From: an uncultured Oxalobacteraceae bacterium
GTDB lineage: Bacteria > Pseudomonadota > Gammaproteobacteria > Burkholderiales > Burkholderiaceae
Direction: 5' to 3'
NCBI GenBank assembly: GCA_946479255.1
Contig: CAMLFK010000059.1
Location: forward strand, 1-21,474
DNA: 21,474 bases
The translations under genes were made by a program, and so were the position numbers. This document shows positions 1 to 7,657 of the stretch, one piece after another; the first letter of the stretch is position 1; each line of letters opens with the position of its first letter. The notes beneath the pieces are model-generated. The model was given only the letters and a program-made list of their open reading frames with translations. It had not been told where the DNA came from and searched no databases.

Positions 1-2
1 AC

Positions 3-854
3 GTGCTGACCCGCACCGCCTTCATCGGCATCATCGCGGTCGGCATGACCTTCGTGATCGTCTCGGGCGGCATCGACCTGTCGGTCGGCTCGATGGCCGC
101 CCTGATCGCCGGCGCCATGATCGTGGTGATGAACAGCGTGGCCGCGAGCGCGACCCCGCCGGGTGCCATCTCCACCGTGATGCTGGGGATCGGTCTGGCG
201 CTGGCGATGGGCGCGCTGTTCGGCACCGCGCATGGCCTCCTGATGACGCACGGCCGCATCGAACCCTTCATCGTCACCCTCGGCACGCTGGGCGTTTTCC
301 GCGCGGTGCTGACCTGGCTGTCCGATGGCGGCGCCCTGACCCTGGACAGCACGCTGTCGGACACCTACAGCCCGGTGTACTACGAGAGCGTGGCCGGCGT
401 GCCGATTCCGGTGCTGGTATTCCTGCTGGTGGCCATCGGCGGCGCGGTGATCCTCAACCGCACCGCGTTCGGCCAGCACGTGCAGGCGATCGGCTCGAAC
501 GAACAGGTGGCGCGCTACGCCGCCATCCGGGTCGACAAGGTCAAGGTGCTCACTTACCTGCTGCTGGGCGTGTGCGTGGCCATCGCTACCATCCTGTATG
601 TGCCGCGCCTGGGCTCGGCCACGCCGACCACCGGCATCCTGTGGGAGCTCGAAGCCATCGCCGCCGTGGTCGTGGGCGGCACCTCGCTCAAGGGCGGGGC
701 CGGACGCATCATGGGCACCGTCATCGGCGCGATCCTGCTGTCCGTGATCGGCAATATCCTCAACCTCACCAGCATCATCAGCGAGCACCTCAACGCAGCA
801 GTCCAGGGGGTGGTGATCATCACCGTCGCCTACCTGCAGCGCGGCCGCCGTTAG
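3..854 (+). CDS. Sugar ABC transporter permease, RbsC-like (5' partial)
   Basis: This is an inner-membrane permease of a ribose/xylose-type ABC importer (BPD_transp_2 family), which forms the channel for a monosaccharide or related polyol. The visible 283 residues are almost entirely hydrophobic helices. They carry the family signature GIDLSVGS near residues 23-30 and a cytoplasmic [18 protein letters not shown] loop near residues 217-234, which would contact the ATPase. RbsC proteins are usually about 320 residues and the frame is open to the window edge, so the true start and first helix lie upstream; the GTG at position 3 is probably internal. The binding-protein gene follows after 51 bp, suggesting one operon with an ATPase gene expected upstream. 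The family is certain; the sugar cannot be told. Confidence 0.93.
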   Translation: MLTRTAFIGIIAVGMTFVIVSGGIDLSVGSMAALIAGAMIVVMNSVAASATPPGAISTVMLGIGLALAMGALFGTAHGLLMTHGRIEPFIVTLGTLGVFRAVLTWLSDGGALTLDSTLSDTYSPVYYESVAGVPIPVLVFLLVAIGGAVILNRTAFGQHVQAIGSNEQVARYAAIRVDKVKVLTYLLLGVCVAIATILYVPRLGSATPTTGILWELEAIAAVVVGGTSLKGGAGRIMGTVIGAILLSVIGNILNLTSIISEHLNAAVQGVVIITVAYLQRGRR

Positions 855-905
855 AACCCCGCCGTTACGGCCACACTACAACAAGAGAAACCAAAAGGAA
901 ACCTT

Positions 906-1865
906 ATGCGCAAGTTTCGCACCCTGACACAAGTCGCCGCCGCCTGCCTGCTGGCCGCCGGAACGATGACCGCCATCGCCGCCGAAAAAGTCACGCTCGG
1001 CGTGGCCATTCCAACCGCCACCCACGGCTTCACCGGCGGCATCGTCTGGTGGGCCAACCAGGCCAAGAAGGAACTGGAAGCGGCCAACCCGACGCTGAAA
1101 ATCATCGTCAAGACCGCCGCCACCACGCCCGACCAGGCCAACCAGCTGCAGGATATGCTGGTTGTGAACAAGATCAACGCGCTGGTGATCCTTCCGCTGG
1201 AATCGGCCTCGCTGACGCAGCCGGTCACCCAGTTGAAAAACAAGGGCGTGTTCGTGACCGTGGTCGACCGCGGCCTGACCAAGCCGAATGCACAGCACGC
1301 CTATGTGGCGGGCGATAACACCGCTTTCGGCCGCATCCCGGCCGAGTACCTGGCCAAGAAGCTGAACGGCAAAGGCAATATCGTGGTCCTGCGCGGCATG
1401 CCGAGCACCATCGACAATGAGCGCGTGGACGCCTTCAACGCCGAAATCAAAAAGCACCCGAACATCAAGGTGCTGGACGCGAAGTTCGGCAACTGGAACC
1501 GCGACGACGCCTTCAAGGTGATGCAGGACTACCTGACCCGATTCAAGCAGATCGACGCCGTGTGGGCTTCCGACGACGACATGGCCATCGGCGTGCTCAA
1601 GGCCATCGAGCAGGCCAAGCGTACCGACATCAAGGAAGTCTTCGGCGGCGCCGGCGCCAAGCCGGCCGTCAAGAAGATCATGGACGGCGACAAGCTGATC
1701 CAGGCGAACGTCTCCTACTCGCCCAAGTTCATCTACGACGCCATCAAGCTGACCGCCAACGCGCGCCTGAAAGGCGAAGCGCTGCCGGCCAAGACCATCG
1801 TGCCATCGGTGCTGATCACACGCGAGAACGCCAAGCAGTTCTACTTCCCGAGCTCGCCGTACTGA
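906..1865 (+). CDS. Sugar ABC transporter periplasmic binding protein, RbsB-like
   Basis: This 319-residue periplasmic binding protein belongs to the ribose/galactose class (Peripla_BP_4 type I fold) and delivers a sugar to the permease encoded just upstream. A basic n-region, a hydrophobic stretch at about 6-22 and an AIA-A site near residue 25 form a classical signal peptide. The mature part opens with the typical [14 protein letters not shown] strand. It shows the hinge-type segments VDRG (about 119-122) and [11 protein letters not shown] (about 134-144) and a repeated alpha/beta pattern. AAAGGAAA upstream of the ATG is a good ribosome site. It is cotranscribed with the permease and with the isomerase 27 bp downstream. 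The ligand is unknown; the two catabolic enzymes suggest a cyclitol, a glycoside or an oxidised sugar. Confidence 0.94.
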   Translation: MRKFRTLTQVAAACLLAAGTMTAIAAEKVTLGVAIPTATHGFTGGIVWWANQAKKELEAANPTLKIIVKTAATTPDQANQLQDMLVVNKINALVILPLESASLTQPVTQLKNKGVFVTVVDRGLTKPNAQHAYVAGDNTAFGRIPAEYLAKKLNGKGNIVVLRGMPSTIDNERVDAFNAEIKKHPNIKVLDAKFGNWNRDDAFKVMQDYLTRFKQIDAVWASDDDMAIGVLKAIEQAKRTDIKEVFGGAGAKPAVKKIMDGDKLIQANVSYSPKFIYDAIKLTANARLKGEALPAKTIVPSVLITRENAKQFYFPSSPY

Positions 1866-1892
1866 CGCATTGTATTTACCACTAGGACCTAT

Positions 1893-2948
1893 ATGAAAAC
1901 CATCAAGGGGCCGGCCATTTTCCTGGCCCAGTTCATGGGCCCGGACGTCCCGTTCGATAATCTGGCCAACCTTGCCGGCTGGGCCGCAGGACTTGGCTAC
2001 AAAGGCATCCAGCTGCCGACCGACAAGCGCCTGTTCGACCTGGAGCTGGCGGCCGAAAGCCAGACCTACTGCGACGAGATCACGGGCCTGCTGGCCGAAC
2101 ACGGCCTGCAGATTACCGAGCTGTCTACCCACCTGCAAGGCCAGCTGGTGGCCGTACACCCGGCCTACGACAGCCTGTTCGACAATTTCGCCGCGCCCCA
2201 TGTGCGCGGCAATCCGGCCGCGCGCGCCGAGTGGGCGGTTGGCCAGGTCAAGGCCGCCGCGCCTGCTTCGCGCCGCCTTGGCCTCAATGCACACGCCAGC
2301 TTTTCCGGCGCGCTGGCCTGGCCCTATTTGTATCCATGGCCGCAGCGCCCGGCCGGCCTGGTCGAGGAAGCTTTTGCGGAACTGGGCCGGCGCTGGCTGC
2401 CGATCCTTGACGAGTTCGAGGAAGCCGGCGTGGACATCTGTTACGAACTGCATCCTGGCGAAGACCTGCACGACGGGGTCACCTTCGAGCGCTTTCTCGA
2501 CGCCGTGGGCGGCCACCGCCGCGCCAACATCCTGTACGACCCCAGCCACTTCGTGCTCCAGCAGCTCGACTACCTGGCCTTCATCGACATTTACCATGAG
2601 CGCATCAAGGCCTTCCACGTGAAGGATGCCGAGTTCCGCCCGAACGGACGGCAAGGCGTGTACGGCGGCTACTCGGGCTGGCAGGACCGCGCGGGCCGCT
2701 TCCGCTCGCTCGGCGACGGCCAGATCGACTTCGGCGCGATCTTTTCCAAGTTGGCGCAATACGACTACACCGGCTGGGCGGTCCTGGAATGGGAGTGCTG
2801 CCTCAAGCATCCGGAAGACGGTGCGCGCGAAGGCGCGGACTTCATCCGCCGCCATATCATCCGGGTAGCCGAGCGGGCCTTCGACGACTTTGCCGGCAGC
2901 GGCGCCGACCGCGCGCAGGTGCGCGCTTTAATGGGATTGAACACATGA
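1893..2948 (+). CDS. Sugar phosphate isomerase/epimerase (TIM barrel, AP endonuclease 2 superfamily)
   Basis: This is a 351-residue xylose-isomerase-like TIM-barrel protein, expected to be a cytoplasmic, divalent-metal-dependent sugar isomerase, epimerase or dehydratase. The four expected metal ligands can be placed at strand ends: E185 in CYELHPGED, D216 in YDPSHF, H242 in FHVKD and E299 in LEWE. An insertion at about 247-272, rich in Gly, Arg and aromatics, lies between the third and fourth ligands and may shape the substrate pocket. The start follows an AGGA motif. The stop overlaps the start of the next gene (ATGA), indicating translational coupling to the Gfo/Idh/MocA dehydrogenase. Such pairs occur in myo-inositol and 3-keto-sugar pathways, but the exact reaction cannot be read from sequence. 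Confidence 0.9.
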   Translation: MKTIKGPAIFLAQFMGPDVPFDNLANLAGWAAGLGYKGIQLPTDKRLFDLELAAESQTYCDEITGLLAEHGLQITELSTHLQGQLVAVHPAYDSLFDNFAAPHVRGNPAARAEWAVGQVKAAAPASRRLGLNAHASFSGALAWPYLYPWPQRPAGLVEEAFAELGRRWLPILDEFEEAGVDICYELHPGEDLHDGVTFERFLDAVGGHRRANILYDPSHFVLQQLDYLAFIDIYHERIKAFHVKDAEFRPNGRQGVYGGYSGWQDRAGRFRSLGDGQIDFGAIFSKLAQYDYTGWAVLEWECCLKHPEDGAREGADFIRRHIIRVAERAFDDFAGSGADRAQVRALMGLNT

Positions 2949-4108
2949 CGACGACAACACCACGACGCCTGCGCCTTGGCATGGTGGGCGGCGGCGACGG
3001 CGCCTTCATCGGCGCGGTACACCGCATCGCCGCGCGCCTGGACGACTGCTATGAAGTGGTCGCCGGCGCCCTCTCCAGCAATGCCGGGCGCGCGGCAGCG
3101 AGCGGCGCGGCGATCCGCCTTGATCCAGCACGCAGCTACACCGACTACCGCGAGATGGCGCGCCTGGAAGCGGCGCGCCCCGATGGCATCGACGCAGTCG
3201 CCATCGTTACGCCGAACTACCTGCACGCGCCGGTTGCCACGGCATTTTTGGAAGCCGGCATCCACGTCATCTGCGACAAGCCGCTGGGTATTTCGAGCGC
3301 CGAGGGCGATGCCCTGGCCGCGCTGGCGAAAGCAAAGAACCGCGTATTTGCGCTGACCCATGTGTATGCGGGCTACCCGATGGTGCGCCATGCACGCCAG
3401 ATGGTGGCCAAGGGCGAGATCGGCGACGTGCGCCTGGTGCAGGTGGAGTACGCCCAGGACTGGATGGCCGAAGCGGACAAGCAGAGCGAGGAGTTCCAGC
3501 GCACCAACTGGCACAACGATCCGAAGCGCTCCGGCCCCACGGGCTGCGCCGGCGATATCGGCACCCACGCGTTTCACCTGGCCGGTTTCGTCAGCGGCAT
3601 CCAGCCCAGCGAACTACTGGCCGAGCTGCACTCGTTCACGCCCAATCGCGAGCTCGACGATCACTTGCAGGTCATGCTGCGCTACCCCAACGGCGCACGC
3701 GGCATGCTGTGGTCGAGCCAGATGGCGACCGGCTGCGAGAACGCACTGAAGCTGCGGGTGTTCGGCACCAAGGCCAGCATCGCCTTCGACCAGGAGAACC
3801 CGAACGAACTGTGGGTGACGCCACAAGGCGGCTGCGCACAGCGCATCATGCGCGGGCGCACTACCAGTGCCGAGGCGGCGGCGGCTACCCGCGTGCCGAA
3901 CGGACACCCGGAAGGCTACCTGGAAGCGTTCGCGCAGCTGTACCGCGAGGCGGCGGCGCAGATCCATGCGGTCGATGCCGGCCAGCCGATTCCCGAGTCG
4001 CTGCGCAGCATGCCGACCGTGACCGATGGCGTGGCCGGGATGCGCTTTGTCGATGCGGTGTTGGACAGCCATCGGGGTAATTCGCGCTGGGTGAGTCTGG
4101 GCGCTTAG
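2945..4108 (+). CDS. Gfo/Idh/MocA family NAD(P)-dependent oxidoreductase
   Basis: This 387-residue dehydrogenase most likely oxidises a hydroxyl of a sugar, polyol or glycoside. The N-terminal Rossmann fold starts LGMVGGGDGAFIG (residues 11-23). The family's EKP motif appears as CDKP (110-113), with catalytic Lys112. The second conserved motif is GDIGTHAFHL (203-212), with Asp204 and His208 as the expected proton-relay residues. The C-terminal alpha/beta domain covers about 130-340. The ATG at 2945 is chosen because it overlaps the isomerase stop by 4 nt and begins just before the Rossmann strand; the frame is open further upstream but only as overlap of the isomerase gene. It is the last gene of the uptake operon. 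Its stop shares bases with the stop of a small convergent frame on the other strand. Confidence 0.93.
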   Translation: MTTTTPRRLRLGMVGGGDGAFIGAVHRIAARLDDCYEVVAGALSSNAGRAAASGAAIRLDPARSYTDYREMARLEAARPDGIDAVAIVTPNYLHAPVATAFLEAGIHVICDKPLGISSAEGDALAALAKAKNRVFALTHVYAGYPMVRHARQMVAKGEIGDVRLVQVEYAQDWMAEADKQSEEFQRTNWHNDPKRSGPTGCAGDIGTHAFHLAGFVSGIQPSELLAELHSFTPNRELDDHLQVMLRYPNGARGMLWSSQMATGCENALKLRVFGTKASIAFDQENPNELWVTPQGGCAQRIMRGRTTSAEAAAATRVPNGHPEGYLEAFAQLYREAAAQIHAVDAGQPIPESLRSMPTVTDGVAGMRFVDAVLDSHRGNSRWVSLGA

Positions 4109-4241
4109 CTGTAATGCGTGCTTGTGGCGAGTGCCTGCTGCGCTGCCCGCGCCAAGGCGTCCTTGGCCTGCAGTGCCTCAATCAGTCCTTGCGCCGGCAC
4201 GGCAGGGAGGCGAAGTACTGTGAGCGTTCTTTATGTTGCAT
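4105..4241 (-). pseudogene. Small frameshifted reading frame, unknown product
   Basis: On the minus strand a strong ribosome site (AAGGAGAAC) precedes an ATG at 4241. The frame reads MQHKERSQYFASLPCRRKD and stops at 4182 after 19 codons. If one base is added near 4200 the reading continues as PVPAQGLIEALQAKDALAR and onward, to a TAA at 4105, giving about 45 residues with a helical, Ala-rich second half. The 137-nt span is one base short of a whole number of codons, consistent with a single deletion. It sits 38 bp after the stop of the NAD(P)-binding gene on the same strand, so it would be the second gene of the TetR-controlled unit. I do not recognise the family. It could also be a real 19-residue peptide or a sequencing error. 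Confidence 0.4.
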
Positions 4242-4279
4242 GATGTTCTCCTTGATTGAGGTGAGATGAGACGGAAGGA

Positions 4280-5284
4280 TCAGGCCGCGCCCAGTTTCAC
4301 GGCCAGGTGGCTTGGTGCGATGGCATTGAGGAAATCGCGTGCATCGAATGCCTGGCCCAAGGCGAGCGCGCCGCGGCGATTGAAGGACGGGTCCAGTAAG
4401 CGTGCCGCCGCCTCCACCACGATGGGTGCGGACACGGCATAGATATCCTGTCCAGATGCGTTCGCCCGATGGCTGCCACTGGCATTGACCGCACGGACCT
4501 CCATCGCAAAGCGCTGTGACGATCGCCCATCGGGCTCAATCGCGGCCGGCGACGGTGTCGAGGCATCGCGCAGTTCAGTGAGCGGCGCGGTATTGAAGTG
4601 GCTGCGCAGCGTGCGCACCGGAAGGTGGCGGGAAATCGTGACGATCTCGCTCAAGCTCAGCTCTACCATCGGCTGGAGCCCGAAGGGTGCATCGAAAGTC
4701 CACCCGCTCTCCCTGGCCGGCAAGGCCATCGGCACAAGCACGCCGTTCTCGACCACCAGGCGCGGTACCTGGTTGCGCTCGCCGGTACGGCGGGTCCCCG
4801 CGGTGGGCCACCAGTGGTCGAGTGCGACTGCTGTAACGATCTCGTCAACCGGCCCGCTGCCGATCAGCGCACTGGCCAGCAGGTCGGCAAGGCCGCCGAA
4901 GAAGCCGGCGGCGGGAATCACTGTCAGCCCGGCCGTCTGCGCGCTTTGGTGGTAGTGGTCAAACAGCGACTGTGCGGCGGCTTGTTCCGCGGTCACGTCG
5001 ACATAGGAGCAGCCATTGCGCAAGGCGGCCTCCACGACCGGGATGGCCGTGTCGAGGAATGGTCCGGCGCAGTTGATGACCACGGCGCAGCCGGCGAAAG
5101 CGCGGTCCAGCGCTGCCGGATCGTCAATCCGTGCCGCACGCACGGGCACATCCTGGCTCAGTCCAGACGCGTCGCGCGCAACCGCGATCACCGGCAAGCG
5201 GCGGCGGCGCAACTCGTTGACGACGAACTTCCCAGTATGTCCGGTCGCGCCATAGACCGCAATGTGGGGTGTGTTGTGAACCAT
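4280..5284 (-). CDS. Saccharopine dehydrogenase-like NAD(P)-binding protein
   Basis: This 334-residue protein has an N-terminal Rossmann domain, IAVYGATGHTGKFVVNEL (residues 8-25). It continues with VINCAGPF near 69-76 and a YVDVTAEQ segment typical of the saccharopine dehydrogenase NADP-binding (trans-acting enoyl reductase-like) superfamily. True saccharopine reductase activity is unlikely; related proteins act on varied or unknown substrates. The ATG at 5284 is preferred over an in-frame start 15 codons upstream, because GAGGAGGAG lies directly before it and the upstream start falls inside the operator region. The gene is divergent from a TetR regulator 99 bp away and is probably its main target. 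A small frameshifted frame follows on the same strand. The biochemical role is not predictable. Confidence 0.83.
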   Translation of the reverse strand: MVHNTPHIAVYGATGHTGKFVVNELRRRRLPVIAVARDASGLSQDVPVRAARIDDPAALDRAFAGCAVVINCAGPFLDTAIPVVEAALRNGCSYVDVTAEQAAAQSLFDHYHQSAQTAGLTVIPAAGFFGGLADLLASALIGSGPVDEIVTAVALDHWWPTAGTRRTGERNQVPRLVVENGVLVPMALPARESGWTFDAPFGLQPMVELSLSEIVTISRHLPVRTLRSHFNTAPLTELRDASTPSPAAIEPDGRSSQRFAMEVRAVNASGSHRANASGQDIYAVSAPIVVEAAARLLDPSFNRRGALALGQAFDARDFLNAIAPSHLAVKLGAA

Positions 5285-5306
5285 GGCTCCTCCTCGATTA
5301 GAATGA

Positions 5307-5349
5307 TACAGACCTGTCTGTACTTCCAACGATACAGAACTGTCTGTAT
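5307..5349. promoter_or_regulatory. Tandem palindromic operators, probable TetR binding sites
   Basis: Two related inverted repeats lie between the divergent genes: TACAGACCTGTCTGTA at 5307-5322 and TACAGAACTGTCTGTA at 5333-5348. They differ at one base, have 7-bp arms around a CT centre, and their centres are 26 bp apart. The second extends by one A/T pair on each side. Sites of this size and symmetry next to a tetR-type gene are typical of autoregulated divergent pairs. They overlap candidate promoter elements in both directions, so bound repressor would block both genes. Confidence 0.75.
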
Positions 5350-5352
5350 TAT
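5324..5352 (+). promoter_or_regulatory. Possible tetR promoter
   Basis: On the plus strand TATTAT (5347-5352) is a good -10 element, with a weak TTCCAA (5324-5329) 17 bp upstream in the -35 position. The second operator covers the spacer and part of the -10, which would give negative autoregulation of the TetR gene starting at 5384. The leader would be only about 25 nt and shows no clear Shine-Dalgarno motif. Confidence 0.35.
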
Positions 5353-5358
5353 TGTCAA
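5329..5358 (-). promoter_or_regulatory. Promoter of the NAD(P)-binding protein gene
   Basis: On the minus strand a perfect -35 TTGACA (5358-5353) is followed, 18 bp later, by TATCGT (5334-5329), a 4/6 match to the -10 consensus. The second palindrome lies almost wholly between the two hexamers and the first lies just downstream, which suits repression by steric block. This is a sequence prediction only. Confidence 0.5.
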
Positions 5359-5383
5359 GTACAAAATCTCACTTGTTTGGATC

Positions 5384-6004
5384 ATGGCCACCCGCTCTCC
5401 ACTTTCTCCTCACGTTCCTGGCGCTAAGCCCCAAGACCTGCGCGAGCGCATACTCGCCACTGCGTCGGGACTGTTCTACCAACGTGGCGTGCGCGCCGTG
5501 GGGATCGATCTCGTCATCGAACAGGCCGGCATCGCCAAGACCAGCCTGTATCGCTATTTCCCGACGAAAGACGATCTCATCGTTGCATTCCTTGAACGGG
5601 AGGATGTGGATTTCTGGGCGACGTGGGATGAGGTAGGCAGGCGGCACGCCAACGATCCTGCCGCTGAACTGGATGCCCACATGCGCTGGATCGGCGAGCG
5701 GCTGTCGCGCTCGAACTACCGCGGCTGCCCGCAGATCAATGTCGCCGCGGAGTTTGCGGACAAGGACCATCCGGCACGTGAGGTGGCCCGCGCCCATATG
5801 CACGCGCTGCGCGTGCGCCTGTCCGCGCTTGCCCATCGGCTGGAGGTGGCACGCCCGGACGCGCTCGCGGCCCAGCTGGCAGTGCTGGTCAATGGGGCTT
5901 TCGTGAGCGCGGAGCTGCTCGCACACGACGAGGCGACCAAGGTCTTGCTCGCTTGTGCACACGCACTGCTGACTGCCGCACGGGGATCGAGCGAGGAAGG
6001 ATAG
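5384..6004 (+). CDS. TetR/AcrR family transcriptional regulator
   Basis: This is a 206-residue repressor-type regulator. The N-terminal helix-turn-helix domain spans about residues 19-65. It shows the usual pattern RERILATASGLFYQRGVRAVG, then a recognition helix region IAKTSLYRYFPTKDDLIVAF. The C-terminal ligand and dimerisation domain contains RGCPQINVAAEF, a Cys-containing segment found in one TetR subgroup; a Cys in that position could matter for sensing electrophiles, but this is speculation. ATG 5384 is chosen because it directly precedes the HTH domain; the open frame upstream runs through the divergent gene and is not credible. It probably represses itself and the NAD(P)-binding protein gene through the palindromes at 5307-5349. 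The inducer is unknown. Confidence 0.93.
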   Translation: MATRSPLSPHVPGAKPQDLRERILATASGLFYQRGVRAVGIDLVIEQAGIAKTSLYRYFPTKDDLIVAFLEREDVDFWATWDEVGRRHANDPAAELDAHMRWIGERLSRSNYRGCPQINVAAEFADKDHPAREVARAHMHALRVRLSALAHRLEVARPDALAAQLAVLVNGAFVSAELLAHDEATKVLLACAHALLTAARGSSEEG

Positions 6005-6068
6005 CGCGTGACCCGATTGCCGGGGCGGCCAGGCGAAGCCCGATTAAAGTGATGTCATCGTGTTGCGT

Positions 6069-7385
6069 TTATGCCGCAAGCGACACGCCTTCCAGGGCCA
6101 CTTCGACCCGGTCACGGCCGTTTTCCTTGGCGCGATACAACGCCTCGTCGGCGCGCTTGATGACCGCGCCCACGTCCTCCCCCCGGCCCAGCGCGGCGAT
6201 GCCGAACGAAGCGGTCACGCGCAAGCCCACCGGCCACTTGTGCACCGGCATTGCGGCGCGCAGCTTGCTGGCAAGCTGGTAGGCCTGGTCGGCCGAGGTG
6301 CTGGGGCAGATGATCAGGAATTCTTCCCCACCCCAGCGCACCAGCTTGTCATTAGCGCGTATTTCCCGGCTCACCGTCACGGCGAAGTCGCGCAGCACTG
6401 CATCGCCCACTTCGTGGCCATGCTGGTCGTTGACCCGCTTGAAGTGATCCAGGTCGACAAAGATCACCGACATCGGGTCGGCCAGCAAGCTCGATGTGCT
6501 CATCATGGCGGCACGCAAACCCTGGCGATTGAGTGCGCCGGTCAGCGGATCGATGTGCGCCTGGCCGACCAGTTCCTTGGTTTCCAGTTCGAGTGCCTTA
6601 TTAATCTCGCCGAGCAGCGCCAGGCGCTCGCGGCTGTTGCGCAGTTGTGCGCGCAGCTGGAGGGCCATGACTGCAGGAATCGACACCGCGTACAGAATCC
6701 ACGCCGCCACCAGCCACATCAGCAGCTTGTTCTGGCTGATCAACTTGCCATGGAAGCGGATCGCACGCACCTCGATGGTGTGGACGCCGTCAGGCACGCC
6801 GGAACCGGTCGTCAATTCGACGCGCATCACGTTGTCGATCGACACCGCGGTTCTGTCGAGGGGGATGTTACGCTGATAATTCCACCAGCCGGCCGTGCGG
6901 TACACATTCAACGGCACTTTCACCACGCCGCTCTGCGGCACTTTGAACTCGAGTTCATTGACTTTCAAGGAGTTCCAGTCGTCCACGCGCGACAGGCCAT
7001 TTTCGAAATTCATCAGCATGTTGCGCAGCGAGCGCGAACCAGGCCCCTGATAAGCGATATCGAAGCTGACGTGGTCGAACTGCGACAAGTCCATGCCCTT
7101 GGTGCCATCGCCGAGGAAGAAAATATACTGGCAAAACGGCCACTCGACTTTCTTAACGATGCTGCAGGTCATCTTCAGGTGCTTGCCGTTCTGGTCCAGC
7201 GTCGCAGCACTCGCGCCGCCTTGTACCCGGTCGTCGCCGGTTTGCAGGCGCGATCCGCCCGCTGCCGACAGCTCGAATACCCGCTCCATCCCATAATGGT
7301 TCCAGGCGAGCAAACCGACCGTCGCAGCGAACAAGGCTGCGAGGCTGAATTGCATCAACTTCAAGGACCGGGACGAAATTTCCAT
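6069..7385 (-). CDS. Membrane diguanylate cyclase with periplasmic sensor domain (GGDEF)
   Basis: This 438-residue protein is predicted to make cyclic di-GMP. A short cytoplasmic start leads to TM1 (about 9-28). A roughly 185-residue periplasmic region of beta-sandwich character follows, then TM2 (about 219-242), a short coiled linker (243-275) and a GGDEF domain (276-430). The catalytic motif is intact as GGEEF (352-356). DPLTGALNR (279-287) and DLDHFKRVND (311-320) are present. The inhibitory I-site RxxD is RAND (343-346), exactly five residues before GGEEF, so product inhibition is expected. The periplasmic part resembles carbohydrate-binding (CIA30/galactose-binding-like) sandwiches, a tentative call. 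ATG 7385 is preferred over a GTG 40 codons upstream because TM1 follows at once, though no good ribosome site is visible. Confidence 0.88.
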   Translation of the reverse strand: MEISSRSLKLMQFSLAALFAATVGLLAWNHYGMERVFELSAAGGSRLQTGDDRVQGGASAATLDQNGKHLKMTCSIVKKVEWPFCQYIFFLGDGTKGMDLSQFDHVSFDIAYQGPGSRSLRNMLMNFENGLSRVDDWNSLKVNELEFKVPQSGVVKVPLNVYRTAGWWNYQRNIPLDRTAVSIDNVMRVELTTGSGVPDGVHTIEVRAIRFHGKLISQNKLLMWLVAAWILYAVSIPAVMALQLRAQLRNSRERLALLGEINKALELETKELVGQAHIDPLTGALNRQGLRAAMMSTSSLLADPMSVIFVDLDHFKRVNDQHGHEVGDAVLRDFAVTVSREIRANDKLVRWGGEEFLIICPSTSADQAYQLASKLRAAMPVHKWPVGLRVTASFGIAALGRGEDVGAVIKRADEALYRAKENGRDRVEVALEGVSLAA

Positions 7386-7583
7386 TGGCGTGGTGATTGT
7401 CTTGGCTAGTTTATTTGAAGGCAAGAACTCGAAGTTGCCATGCACCAAGATAGCGCGAACATTGACTTGACGCAACTTATATTTCCGAAATTTTAGTTTT
7501 CCCACGACACCAAGTGTCCGCGTGTTAACACAAACGGCCGCGAAACATTATGCATAGCGCAAAAATGGAGGGGGCAAACGACG
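7386..7583. other. AT-richer intergenic region upstream of the cyclase gene
   Basis: This stretch is visibly less GC-rich than its neighbours. It carries two small perfect palindromes, GTGTTAACAC (7522-7531) and TATGCATA (7549-7556). On the minus strand TTGCGT followed 17 bp later by TATCTT is a weak candidate promoter for the cyclase. No convincing gene is seen here. Confidence 0.4.
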
Positions 7584-7611
7584 GGGTCCGGCACGAAGCT
7601 GCGCCGGACCC
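7584..7611 (-). terminator. Hairpin downstream of ppnN, possible terminator
   Basis: GGGTCCGGC (7584-7592) and GCCGGACCC (7603-7611) form a perfect 9-bp GC-rich stem around a 10-nt loop. It lies 47 bp past the ppnN stop. On the minus strand a short T run (ATTTTTG) occurs only about 20 bp beyond the stem, so termination efficiency is uncertain. The loop shares ten bases with the hairpin at 10811-10840. Confidence 0.45.
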
Positions 7612-7657
7612 GGTTGGCGGGAGGACAAGGGGGTATTACTGGCGGGAACCTGGCGCC

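Noticed and set aside
876..2855. Very long minus-strand open frame opposite the binding protein and isomerase
   Set aside because: It lies antisense to two well-recognised genes. Its composition is the Val/Gly/His/Gln-rich type produced by GC-rich antisense frames, and it has no recognisable domain.
6060..7409. Long plus-strand frame over the diguanylate cyclase
   Set aside because: The minus strand encodes intact GGDEF motifs. The plus-strand reading is an antisense shadow.
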